Assembly (NCBI RefSeq): GCF_026222555.1
Contig: NZ_CP098511.1
Span: 1,097,501-1,161,500 of the forward strand
Source of the DNA: Aquimarina sp. ERC-38
GTDB taxonomy: Bacteria; Bacteroidota; Bacteroidia; Flavobacteriales; Flavobacteriaceae
Reading direction: 5' to 3'
Length of the DNA: 64,000 bases
The first letter of the stretch is position 1. Each line of letters opens with the position of its first letter. The position numbers were made by a program, and so were the translations under genes. The notes below the pieces were generated by a model. The model was not told where the DNA came from, ran no database searches, and saw only the letters and a program-made list of their open reading frames with translations. Of the stretch, positions 46,241-54,718 are shown one piece after another.

Positions 46241-47449
46241 CTACTCTTCAGATACTTCCGGGTATAAAAACTTGTTGTAAGGAAAACGGGTAACATGTAT
46301 TTCCCGAATCTCTTTATACACTCTTTCTTTAAAATCACTGAGGTTTTCTTTGTTTAAAGCCGAAATAAATAAGGCATTATCCCCTATTCTGGACATCCAG
46401 GTTTGTTTCCATTCTTCGAGTGTATAGTGCAGTTTAGTCCGTTCGGTTACCAGGTCATCTTCTTCAATAGTTTCGTAGGTATAGGCATCAATTTTATTAA
46501 ACACCATAATGGTAGATTTATCCGCGCTTTTGATTTCGTTTAAAACCTGATGTACGGATTCAATATGGTCTTCAAACTGCGGATGTGATATATCTACTAC
46601 ATGCAATAGCAAATCGGCTTCCCGAACTTCATCCAGCGTACTTTTAAAACTTTCAACCAATTGCGTGGGTAATTTTCTAATAAATCCTACGGTATCACTT
46701 AATAAGAAGGGTAAATTACCAATCACTACTTTACGAACGGTGGTATCCAGGGTAGCAAATAATTTATTTTCAGCAAAAACCTCACTTTTTGCTAATACGT
46801 TCATTAAAGTAGATTTCCCAACATTCGTGTACCCTACTAAGGCTACGCGTACCAATTGACCCCGGTTACTTCTTTGGGTAGCCATTTGTTTATCAATCGT
46901 TTTTAATTTCTTCTTTAACAAAGAAATCCGGTCGCGAACGATCCGACGATCTGTTTCAATTTCAGTTTCTCCCGGTCCGCGCATACCAATACCTCCACGT
47001 TGTCTTTCTAAATGCGTCCATAACCCGGTTAACCTAGGAAGTAAATATTGGTACTGCGCCAGTTCCACCTGGGTTCGGGCATAACTGGTTTGCGCCCGCT
47101 GGGCAAAAATATCCAATATCAAATTGGTTCGGTCAATGATTTTAGCTTTAAGTGTTCGCTCTATATTTCGTAATTGTGCGGGGGTTAATTCATCATCAAA
47201 TACTACCGTTCCAATATCATTTTGCTCTACAAAAGCTTTTACTTCTTCCATTTTTCCACTTCCAATAAAAGTTTTGGGATTAGGCATCTCCATTTTTTGG
47301 GTAAAGCGTTTGACCACTTCGCCCCCGGCGGTATAGGTTAAAAATTCAAGTTCGTTTAAAAATTCAACTAACTTATCTTCATCCTGATGCTTAGTAATAA
47401 TTCCAATCAAAACCGCTTTTTCATAAGCGATACTTTTACTTTCTAACAT
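46241..47449 (-). CDS. hflX: GTPase HflX
   Basis: The 402-residue ribosome-associated GTPase has an N-terminal HflX domain (about residues 1-195, with GGEVVKRFTQ and FDDELTPAQLRNIE), a coiled middle part and a G domain. The G domain has G1 LVGYTNVGKSTLMN, G3 LSDTVGFIRKLPTQLV and G4 VFNKIDAY. RGGIGMRGPGETEIETDRR is the HflX-specific signature. It splits or rescues stalled ribosomes under stress. It is transcribed alone, divergent from the endonuclease gene. Confidence 0.95.
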   Translation of the reverse strand: MLESKSIAYEKAVLIGIITKHQDEDKLVEFLNELEFLTYTAGGEVVKRFTQKMEMPNPKTFIGSGKMEEVKAFVEQNDIGTVVFDDELTPAQLRNIERTLKAKIIDRTNLILDIFAQRAQTSYARTQVELAQYQYLLPRLTGLWTHLERQRGGIGMRGPGETEIETDRRIVRDRISLLKKKLKTIDKQMATQRSNRGQLVRVALVGYTNVGKSTLMNVLAKSEVFAENKLFATLDTTVRKVVIGNLPFLLSDTVGFIRKLPTQLVESFKSTLDEVREADLLLHVVDISHPQFEDHIESVHQVLNEIKSADKSTIMVFNKIDAYTYETIEEDDLVTERTKLHYTLEEWKQTWMSRIGDNALFISALNKENLSDFKERVYKEIREIHVTRFPYNKFLYPEVSEE

Positions 47450-47603
47450 AGTATTGTTTTGAACTTAAGCCCTTCTTTTTTTAAAACATTAAAAACAAAC
47501 GGGTATCTACAAAATTACAGGTTTATCGTAAAGGTATTGTGCTTCTATTCACTTTCTTTATACTTATTTGTACATTTGGGTATTGAGTGAACTTAATTTG
47601 TAT

Positions 47604-48572
47604 ATGAATAACCGTTTTGCACGCCGGCAGCCTTCTTCTATAACTACCATAGCATTTTACAACCTCGAAAATTTATTTGATACCATTGACGATCCGCATA
47701 CCCTAGACGAAAATTTTTTACCCAACAGCGATCGCGAATGGAACCTAAAAAAATATGAAAGTAAGCTATTTAAGTTAGCGACAGTTATTCCCAAAATTGG
47801 TGTTGCATCTGCCGGAACATCTCCAGTACTAGTCGGAGTGGCTGAAGTCGAGAATAAAAAAGTACTAAAAGACCTGGTCGCTGTAAAATCTCTAAAGAAA
47901 GAAAAATATAAATTTATACACTACAACTCCCCAGATGAAAGAGGCATTGACGTTGCGCTACTTTACCAACCCAAACATTTTGAAGTTTTATCCTCAGAAC
48001 CTATCTCTGTTTACGTAGAAGATGAACCTGAAGTAAGGGATTACACACGTGATATTTTATATGTAACTGGTAATTTACACAATGAGAAGGTACATATACT
48101 AGTCAATCACTGGCCTTCTCGCCGGGACGGAAGTGCTTCTACCCAGCATAAAAGAATAGCCGCGGCTATCAAGAATCGAGAGGTTATTACCAACATCCGA
48201 GAAACCGAACTGGAAGCTAAGATTATCATTATGGGCGACTTTAACGATGATCCTAAAGATCAAAGTGTACGTGAACACCTGGTACAGGATGATTTTTACA
48301 ATCCTATGGAAAAAATACATTCCCGATATCGCGGATCTCTAAGTTATCGGAAAAACTGGAATCATTTTGATCAAATTATTATCAGTAATAATTTCCACCG
48401 TTTTGAAAAGAATAAGCTTTCTTTTGCTAAAGCAGATGTGTTTGATGCGGATTTCTTAAAGGTGTATGAAGGAAGATACAAAGGCGTTCCTTTCAGAACT
48501 TACGTAGGTGATGACTGGCAAGGCGGATATAGTGATCATTTTCCTGTGTATGTACAGTTAAAGTTGAATTAG
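47604..48572 (+). CDS. Endonuclease/exonuclease/phosphatase, no signal peptide
   Basis: The 322-residue enzyme is an EEP-superfamily metal-dependent phosphodiesterase. Motifs in order: IAFYNLENLFDTIDDP (Asn ligand), VAEVENKKVL (metal Glu), GIDVALLYQP, VNHWPSRRDGS (catalytic His), IIMGDFNDDPKD (Asp/Asn pair), and GGYSDHFPVYVQL (terminal Asp-His). I start it at the ATG 47604; the longer frame begins at a TTG and adds 12 residues without making a signal peptide, so the protein seems cytoplasmic. A close paralogue with a signal peptide lies at 54719. Substrate may be nucleic acid or another phosphoester. Confidence 0.88.
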   Translation: MNNRFARRQPSSITTIAFYNLENLFDTIDDPHTLDENFLPNSDREWNLKKYESKLFKLATVIPKIGVASAGTSPVLVGVAEVENKKVLKDLVAVKSLKKEKYKFIHYNSPDERGIDVALLYQPKHFEVLSSEPISVYVEDEPEVRDYTRDILYVTGNLHNEKVHILVNHWPSRRDGSASTQHKRIAAAIKNREVITNIRETELEAKIIIMGDFNDDPKDQSVREHLVQDDFYNPMEKIHSRYRGSLSYRKNWNHFDQIIISNNFHRFEKNKLSFAKADVFDADFLKVYEGRYKGVPFRTYVGDDWQGGYSDHFPVYVQLKLN

Positions 48573-48882
48573 GTTTATTCATATTAGTGTACAGTAAAGA
48601 TTCAAGATCGCTATCGCTTCTAGAACCAAGAATCAAGACTAATTATTATAATATTAAAAACCAATACTTTAAGATTATTTACGTTAAAAACAAGTTACAT
48701 TTAAAAAAGTGACTTAGAACGAGTTTTATTTACACTACCATAAGCAGCTCCTAAATACTTTAAAGTTTGGAATTATCTTATTTTACCATACTTTTCAAAC
48801 TTTTATTTATCTTAACCGAACACTAATGGTTTATTTATTTTTTAGTAAAATTGAGGCTTTCTTCTAGAGTGAATTACCTTAA
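48573..48882. other. Intergenic region ending at the IS insertion
   Basis: No independent gene is visible. The right end (48842-48882) is the severed 3' end of the toxin gene plus the 3-bp target duplication. The left part shows only AT-rich spacer with short CAAGA-type words around 48599-48640. Confidence 0.6.
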
Positions 48883-49766
48883 GAGCATGTTTAAATAAGA
48901 TTCTTATAAATTACCTTATTCTATTGAGAATGATTTGACAATTCTGCCATAATACCCAAGATTCTTGACTTTCCTTCGTTTTTTCATAGTCTTTATCGAG
49001 TCTTCTGAAGAAGTTGAAGATACCGAAAGTCCTTTCAGTTACCCATCTCCACTTCAAGGGAACAAAACCTTTTGTGGATGGGGGAGTTGATGATATCTTT
49101 ACCTCAAGTCCAATTACATTTTCTTCAGCCCACCTCTTAAATATTGTTTTGTAGGCATGATCAGCTACTATTTTTTCCATCCTATCCAGGTACCCTAATA
49201 AAGGTTCCACAACTTTGTTGGCTACTACCCCATCAGCTTCATTGGCAGCCCCTACAACAACCCCCCAAACTAAACCTAACGTATCAGTAATTACGTGACG
49301 TTTACGGCCATTTACCTTTTTATTACCGTCAACCCCTTTTGACATACTTGTAAAAGGACCGGACTTTATGGATTGACTATCAATGGATAACAAGCTAGGT
49401 GTTGGTTCTTTCCCTTGTCGGTTCCGCTCCATTTTGTTAAGCTCAATATTTAATCTCTCTTGTGTCCCATCTTTTTGCCATTTGCGAAAGTAATAGTATA
49501 CACTTTGCCATTTTGGAAAACTATCCGGGAGGTTACGCCACTGAGTACCTGTACGGAGTTGCCATAAAATAGCGTCTACAATATCCCGTAGTTTATAATG
49601 CCCCCGGGTTTTCTTAGGTAAAAATAATTCCATATATTCCCATTGCTGGGTAGTTAATCTGTTATATTTAGATTGCATAAACATTGTTGTTTTAGTCAAC
49701 TACAAAGTTTAGACTATCCAGCTTTTTAACAAAAAAATTATCCGAAAATTTAGTTTAAACATGCTC
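48883..49766 (-). mobile_element. Complete IS5-family insertion sequence, 884 bp
   Basis: Perfect 13-base terminal inverted repeats GAGCATGTTTAAA (48883-48895) and TTTAAACATGCTC (49754-49766) continue imperfectly to about 22 bases. TAA occurs directly outside both ends (48880-48882 and 49767-49769) and is the 3-bp target duplication. One transposase gene with intact DDE residues fills the element. Ends, size and target duplication fit the IS427-like part of the IS5 family. The perfect duplication suggests a recent event. Confidence 0.92.
48911..49699 (-). CDS. IS5-family transposase
   Basis: The 262-residue transposase has an N-terminal DUF4096-like region (LTTQQWEYMELFLPKKTRG, RDIVDAILWQLRTGTQWRNLP) and a DDE domain. 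The catalytic Asp is in SIDSQSIKSG (about residue 108), the second Asp in VADHAYKTIF (about 178) and the Glu in VTERTFGIFNFFRRLDKDYE (about 219). All three are intact and the frame is unbroken, so the enzyme could be active. The start may also be at one of the Met codons five or seven residues downstream. Confidence 0.93.
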   Translation of the reverse strand: MTKTTMFMQSKYNRLTTQQWEYMELFLPKKTRGHYKLRDIVDAILWQLRTGTQWRNLPDSFPKWQSVYYYFRKWQKDGTQERLNIELNKMERNRQGKEPTPSLLSIDSQSIKSGPFTSMSKGVDGNKKVNGRKRHVITDTLGLVWGVVVGAANEADGVVANKVVEPLLGYLDRMEKIVADHAYKTIFKRWAEENVIGLEVKISSTPPSTKGFVPLKWRWVTERTFGIFNFFRRLDKDYEKTKESQESWVLWQNCQIILNRIR

Positions 49767-50015
49767 TAATAACATATACCGCTTCTCTTTCAATTTTATA
49801 AGATATTCGGTAGCTATGTTTCTCATAGAAACGGATTGTACCATCATTATTAGATTTAAGTGGATCTAACTTAAAAATTTCTGAGTTGTTTTCTAAAATA
49901 AAAGAAGATTCGAATACTTCTGTCATCACTCTTATAGTGGTTTTAACAGACTTCGACCTTTCTAGTAACTCTAGATATAATTCGCTTAAATCTTTATCTG
50001 CCTGATGTGTCCAGA

Positions 50016-50261
50016 TTACCCTTTTCCCCATTGACTTATGCGTTCTTTCATTTCTTCACTCGTATAAAATTCCCCTTTATCAATTTGAGATATTGATACA
50101 TCCAGTTCCTGATTATACTGTTCAATGCTGATCCTATCTTCATCAGTTGTTTTGGTAGTTCTTCTATAGGTAAGCAAGTTTTTAAATGCTTCTATAAGCA
50201 ATGGGTCTTTTACATCGTTCAATTCATTTTGAATCCATTTAATATCTGCCTGAACATCCAT
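50016..50261 (-). CDS. Antitoxin of a RelE/ParE-type pair
   Basis: The 81-residue acidic protein precedes and overlaps the toxin gene by 16 bases, a classic antitoxin-toxin layout. Helical KWIQNELNDVKDPLLIEAFKNLL is followed by EQYNQELDVSISQIDKGEFYTSEEMKERISQW, a C-terminal pattern common in antitoxins of RelE/ParE toxins (QYNxEL...GEFYTxEE). With the toxin gene broken by the IS it may now be an orphan. Its own promoter is visible upstream. Confidence 0.82.
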   Translation of the reverse strand: MDVQADIKWIQNELNDVKDPLLIEAFKNLLTYRRTTKTTDEDRISIEQYNQELDVSISQIDKGEFYTSEEMKERISQWGKG

Positions 50262-50283
50262 AGTTTTTTATTTTAAGCTCTCT

Positions 50284-50314
50284 CAAAGATACTTAATTTC
50301 TTAAAAAGGTAAAA
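50284..50314 (-). promoter_or_regulatory. Promoter of the toxin-antitoxin operon
   Basis: On the minus strand TTTT (50314-50311), 19 bases, then TATCTTTG (50291-50284) nearly match the consensus. The antitoxin ATG lies 22 bases downstream. Confidence 0.6.
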
Positions 50315-50338
50315 GAGCGCAGTAAGCGGAATTCCTGA

Positions 50339-51742
50339 TCAATCTACTAAAACCTTTAGGTTATCTATATGATAACGGGTGGTGGCTTCGGGGTCAGACC
50401 CCTTATAGACAAATGCAATTTGTATTTTACCAGTCAAACAGGAAATTGAAATGGGACCTACCGATTCAAATGTTCCAAAACCTTCCGGGTTTCCATCGGG
50501 AATGACGGCATCCAACAAGGTCCATTGTGTAGTGGTAATGTCACCGGTAAATTGAGTTGTAATATAAGGTGTCAGAATATTTCCGTTATCAAAACTAGCT
50601 TGTATATCCAATATAATATATGCGTTTGTAGTGCCTTCCAAATTAATTTCAGGAGTTACCGCCCAAACTTCAAAATCCGTTTCTTTTGAGTTAAAACCTG
50701 ATATTTCTAAATAAGAATTACCGCTAAACGAACCGGTATCATATGCTAATTTGCCATCTTTAATATTTCTATTTAACCAACCTTCTTTTAGCAAGCTGTC
50801 TATCGATTTTTTAGTGAAATTTTCTTCGTATAAAACATTTTTTGCTACGCTACTATCGGGACAAATCAATACATCCGGGTCACATCGGTTTTCATCGGAT
50901 AAATGTAGGTCGGTAGGGGTATTAATTTTTATATTATAAACTTCCCCAAAAAAGTTTCGGGTCAAAATTCCGATAACAGAACCTTTCTTTGTTGGAAGGG
51001 TCAAAGCCTTAAAATCTGAAAATGTACTGGAACTAACTATGGTTTTTTTATCAGACTCGCAATGTTCCAGGATGCGTTCTCCGTTAAATTCATCTCTGGC
51101 TTCTGCAGCATAGGTAAAGATATGGTCTGACCTTACTTGTTTTCGATTAAATTGTACATTTTCTAATTGAATAAAAGTACATAACGGATTCTTATCAAAA
51201 TCCTCTATTTGAATAGTTTTAGGTTCAATAAGCCCAACTTTTGAGGAGCGTATGATAATTTCTTCTTTTAAAAACTGTGAGATTTTGTTAATTCGGTTAT
51301 TTTCTAAAATTCCCAAAGTGGGTATTCCATTTTCTATACCTAAGGAAAGGTTATTTAATTTGATGTAAATTTTCCTTCCTTTTTCATACGAAATATATAG
51401 AGGACTATCATCAATCAGAATACGCAACCCAGCGTTGGGATTGGCAGGTGTACTCTGAACATATAATTCTTCAAAAAAGTTACCGGCAGCATCATCTGAT
51501 ATTACGTAAGCTTGTAAATACCAAGAAGAATCCGAAAAGGTAAGCGCACTATTTCCTAAATTCACTTCTTGTTCTAACGAACTGAGCAGTGATTTAATTT
51601 CTACAATTTCTCCTTCAATTACAGGTTCTTCAATGACCAAAGGTGGAATTTCAAATTCGGTTTGATCCGTACAAGAAAGTAATCTGCTTATTAGTAGCAG
51701 TAATATAAAAATTCGTGTAATATTAAGTAATTTCTTAATCAT
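50339..51742 (-). CDS. DUF5689 domain lipoprotein
   Basis: The product is a 467-residue lipoprotein with signal IFILLLLISRLLSC (Cys24 in the chosen start). I start it at the ATG 51742, since the upstream extension to 51817 runs into the TonB receptor gene and adds no signal. DUF5689 (about residues 45-245) has WYLQAYVISDDAAGNFFEELYVQS and KIYIKLNNLSLGIENGIPTLG. The C-terminal beta-sandwich (about 300-467) with WAVTPEINLEGTTNAYIILDIQASF looks like a choice-of-anchor or cleaved-adhesin domain. It starts 10 bases after the TonB receptor gene and is its likely surface partner. Confidence 0.85.
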   Translation of the reverse strand: MIKKLLNITRIFILLLLISRLLSCTDQTEFEIPPLVIEEPVIEGEIVEIKSLLSSLEQEVNLGNSALTFSDSSWYLQAYVISDDAAGNFFEELYVQSTPANPNAGLRILIDDSPLYISYEKGRKIYIKLNNLSLGIENGIPTLGILENNRINKISQFLKEEIIIRSSKVGLIEPKTIQIEDFDKNPLCTFIQLENVQFNRKQVRSDHIFTYAAEARDEFNGERILEHCESDKKTIVSSSTFSDFKALTLPTKKGSVIGILTRNFFGEVYNIKINTPTDLHLSDENRCDPDVLICPDSSVAKNVLYEENFTKKSIDSLLKEGWLNRNIKDGKLAYDTGSFSGNSYLEISGFNSKETDFEVWAVTPEINLEGTTNAYIILDIQASFDNGNILTPYITTQFTGDITTTQWTLLDAVIPDGNPEGFGTFESVGPISISCLTGKIQIAFVYKGSDPEATTRYHIDNLKVLVD

Positions 51743-51752
51743 AGTTTGATTG

Positions 51753-54602
51753 TTAAAAACGAACATAAACGTTGGCAAAATAGGTACTACCATACCCGTA
51801 AAAGTATTTGTTACCAAAGAGAGGTGTTTTACGGTTTGCCTCTTCTAAAGCGGTTCTATAACTCACTCTCCGAGATTGTTCATAACCCCCACTTCGGTAG
51901 CTTTTGTTTAAAAGATTAGAAACTGTTAGAAAAAACCCTAAATAGTACTGCTTTATACGCCAGGACTTCCCTCCCACCATATTTACCGTCCAGTAATCCG
52001 GTAATTTTTCTTGTTGTAAAAAGGATTTAGTAGTAGCTTCTTCATAATCATTAAAAACAGTATTCGACACCGGATCCAAATTAAAGTTGGTTGTTCTTTT
52101 TAAAGCACTTGGGGCTACAAAAGAATTTCTAAAATAGTTAGTTGTCATCCCTATCCACCAAAATTTCGGGTCTCTGTAATCAAAACCTACCTGATAAGCT
52201 TCCTGAGGTCCTCTGGCAATTTTGTAATTTTTAAGAAAGACTTTACCTACTTTAAAATTCCCCTGGTCAATAGCGACTTGAAGATCAGGATTGTTCTGAT
52301 ACGTAAAACTTCCGATAGCAGCAACGGATTTTAAAGTAAGGGTAGGAACTATTTGGTAAGAGATGCCTAGTTCTAATCCACTATGTACTTTGTGAACTTT
52401 TGTCAAACTTTCTTGTACAAAAGCGGCGGTTTCAGCTAGTTCTTTGATAGCTAAAGTTTCAGTAAAATAGAAATTATTTTTAGTTGCATCTTTTATAATC
52501 GTATGATATCCGGTCAATTGTAATTTGACTAATGGAGATTGTAAAAAGTAACTACCTTCCATAGCCAAATTTGTCTCGGGTTGTACTTCTGATAATATAT
52601 GATTGCTTTTACGAATATTAGTAAAGGTTTGCTGTGCCGTAGGTTTTTGTTGTAAATACCCGGCATTTACCTGAACCGAATGACGCCCGTTGATTTGATA
52701 AGCAATTCCAGCTTTAAAGGATGGGTGGAAAAAAGAAACTTTTTTGCTTTCACCCAAGGATTGATCTCCCGGAAAATACCCGTTTTCAAAAATTCCGTTA
52801 CGGCGGTAAACCGTCTGATTAAAGTTGGCTCCTAGGAATGTAGCAATTTTTCCCAGGCGAATTTCAGTCTGTAAAAAAGAGTTATATTGACTTGCATGTA
52901 GTTCATAATGATATTTAAACCGTTCTCCTTCTCCAACTACTCTGTTTTGATTTTGTAGATCGCTTTGCGCTTTTGACAACAAATTTTCCTGGTCAGTATT
53001 CTTGTCATCTAAAGCAAAAACATTTAGGTCTAAGTATGGGTTTCCCCCTAATAAGCTTTCAACTTTAGCAAAATTGGTGCTTTTCACTCGGCCATAAGAC
53101 AATCCCCCTAAAAATCTGATATGATCTTTTAATTGATAGGTAAAATTTGAATTTATATCAAGTTGTAAGTCTTCTTTTTGATCATTATATAAAACATAGA
53201 TAGCATTGTTATTCTTTTGCGCCTGCAATTGATTAGTTTCTATGATTTTATCCCAATTAACTTGTCCGTTATTTTGAAAAAAATTTAGAGCCTGCAATAC
53301 CTGATGATCATTAAATAAGGTGGTTGAAGTATTACCGAAGAAACTTGGTAAATTAGCCTGATGCACCGGATTGGTATGTACTGACCTGCTTCCTCCCACT
53401 ACAAAATTTTGATCATCGGTAGTGATTAGGTTTACCCCGGTATTATCGATTCGAGAGTCTTTTTGAATTCCTTTTCTTAATGCTACCGTAGATTGTAGTT
53501 GTAGCTTGTGCTTTGCTTCGTAGTTATAAGTTAAAAAAATACTAGGTTCTTCAATACTCCTGGTTTTTGAATTTTTAATTTCACCATTAAAGAATCCCCA
53601 GTTGGGATTATAGGTATTTCCTTTAAGATCAAACACTTCTTTAGTGAGTGCACTACTACGACCTCTGCTATTTGGAGTATACCAGGTTGCTAATTGTAAA
53701 CTATGTTTATTTTTCCACTGATTTTCTACCGAAGCAAAAACAGCATTCGCATCATAAGGAGTACCTTCTACAAACCCTTGTTCCGCAAATCTTTTGGATA
53801 TGGTAAATGCATAGGCCCATCCGGAAGCAGATAATCCGGAAACATAGGTTCCCATAATTCTATTACGATAAGTTCTGTTTGAAGAGGCATACGATACCCG
53901 CCCTCCTTCTCTAAGTTGTGAAGGAGATAAATTGATGGTAGTAATTCCGGCTAAATTTCCAGGATGATTTTCAGCGGTACTTAATCCTAGCTGATTATGC
54001 TGATTGCGTAAAACATCATTGATACCTCCCCAAGCGCTCCATTGTGGTCGATTATCATAAATTTTAGTCATAATAACACCATTAAAGCTAAGTGTATGGT
54101 AACCAGCATCTAGTCCCCTAGGACGAAAGAAAGCACTACTAAAGTCATATGCGGCAGCCCGGCTAAACACATCTTGGGAAGATTGTAAAAGACCGCCGTT
54201 AAAATAGGAAATATCGTTTTCCTCGTTTTCAATAGCATCATCGGTCAAAATAATTAAACCATTATCATTTTGTGCTAATGTTGAGTCTGACTGTAAATAG
54301 ATTTGAGATAACGCAATAGGTGCATTCGTAAAAACTAGGGGGTATTTTTTAGTCAAAAAACCAGGTTTTTTGACCAATAGAATATGTTGTCCAAACAGTT
54401 GGCTAGAAAAGGTCAATAAAAAATTGCCATTCGTATCTGTTAGCGTTTGTAAATCAGTACCTTTTACGACTACCTCTACATTTTTAATAGGTAATTGTGT
54501 GGTTTGATTGAGTACTGTTCCGTATAAAGCTTGTGACTCTTCAAATTGTTGTGCTATACCGAAGCTAACGGTAAAAAGTGCAATAAAGAAATAAGTATTC
54601 AT
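51753..54602 (-). CDS. TonB-dependent receptor paired with DUF5689 lipoprotein
   Basis: The 949-residue outer-membrane receptor has a signal peptide (about 1-17), a carboxypeptidase-like domain (about 24-110: LYGTVLNQTTQLPIKNVEVVVKG), a plug (about 125-235: GLDAGYHTLSFNGVIMTKI) and a large beta barrel ending FANVYVRF. No SusD homologue is present; the DUF5689 lipoprotein takes that place downstream. The divergent neighbour is an exported EEP nuclease/phosphatase. Together this suggests uptake of phosphate, nucleotides or nucleic-acid products, which is inference. Confidence 0.87.
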   Translation of the reverse strand: MNTYFFIALFTVSFGIAQQFEESQALYGTVLNQTTQLPIKNVEVVVKGTDLQTLTDTNGNFLLTFSSQLFGQHILLVKKPGFLTKKYPLVFTNAPIALSQIYLQSDSTLAQNDNGLIILTDDAIENEENDISYFNGGLLQSSQDVFSRAAAYDFSSAFFRPRGLDAGYHTLSFNGVIMTKIYDNRPQWSAWGGINDVLRNQHNQLGLSTAENHPGNLAGITTINLSPSQLREGGRVSYASSNRTYRNRIMGTYVSGLSASGWAYAFTISKRFAEQGFVEGTPYDANAVFASVENQWKNKHSLQLATWYTPNSRGRSSALTKEVFDLKGNTYNPNWGFFNGEIKNSKTRSIEEPSIFLTYNYEAKHKLQLQSTVALRKGIQKDSRIDNTGVNLITTDDQNFVVGGSRSVHTNPVHQANLPSFFGNTSTTLFNDHQVLQALNFFQNNGQVNWDKIIETNQLQAQKNNNAIYVLYNDQKEDLQLDINSNFTYQLKDHIRFLGGLSYGRVKSTNFAKVESLLGGNPYLDLNVFALDDKNTDQENLLSKAQSDLQNQNRVVGEGERFKYHYELHASQYNSFLQTEIRLGKIATFLGANFNQTVYRRNGIFENGYFPGDQSLGESKKVSFFHPSFKAGIAYQINGRHSVQVNAGYLQQKPTAQQTFTNIRKSNHILSEVQPETNLAMEGSYFLQSPLVKLQLTGYHTIIKDATKNNFYFTETLAIKELAETAAFVQESLTKVHKVHSGLELGISYQIVPTLTLKSVAAIGSFTYQNNPDLQVAIDQGNFKVGKVFLKNYKIARGPQEAYQVGFDYRDPKFWWIGMTTNYFRNSFVAPSALKRTTNFNLDPVSNTVFNDYEEATTKSFLQQEKLPDYWTVNMVGGKSWRIKQYYLGFFLTVSNLLNKSYRSGGYEQSRRVSYRTALEEANRKTPLFGNKYFYGYGSTYFANVYVRF

Positions 54603-54652
54603 ATTCCATACTGCCCAATTTTAAGAATACTTTGTGAAGTTATTTCCCAGCA

Positions 54653-54683
54653 CAAAATTACACTTTATACGTAATTTACCAAA
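54653..54683 (-). promoter_or_regulatory. Bacteroidota promoter of the TonB-DUF5689 operon
   Basis: On the minus strand TTTG (54683-54680), exactly 19 bases, then TAATTTTG (54660-54653) match the consensus perfectly. The receptor start lies 50 bases downstream. Confidence 0.85.
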
Positions 54684-54718
54684 TTTAAAATGTATTTTTA
54701 TCCGAAATTAAGTTAAAA

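Larger units (their letters stand above)
48842..50031 (-). pseudogene. RelE/ParE-type toxin gene split by an IS element
   Basis: The minus-strand frame from 50031 runs 88 codons to YVI and then enters the IS, where five foreign codons (RACLN in all but one base) and a stop end it at 49750. Joining the flanks and removing one copy of the TAA target duplication gives AVYVIKVIHSRRKPQFY and a stop at 48842-48844. The restored protein has 100 residues, ending in the HSRRKP pattern of RelE/ParE toxins. The N-terminal part ITHQADKDL-like start (VIWTHQADKDLSELYLELL) and the GTIRFYEKHSYRISYKI strand region also fit the fold. The truncated protein lacks the last strand and so is probably inactive. The start overlaps the antitoxin gene by 16 bases. 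Confidence 0.85.

Noticed and set aside
49750..50031. Complete 93-residue toxin gene
   Set aside because: The last five codons and the stop come from the IS end; the true gene continues on the other side of the element, so it is annotated as a pseudogene.
50339..51817. Longer start for the DUF5689 lipoprotein
   Set aside because: The extra 25 codons overlap the TonB receptor gene and would bury the lipoprotein signal; the ATG at 51742 gives a proper signal peptide.
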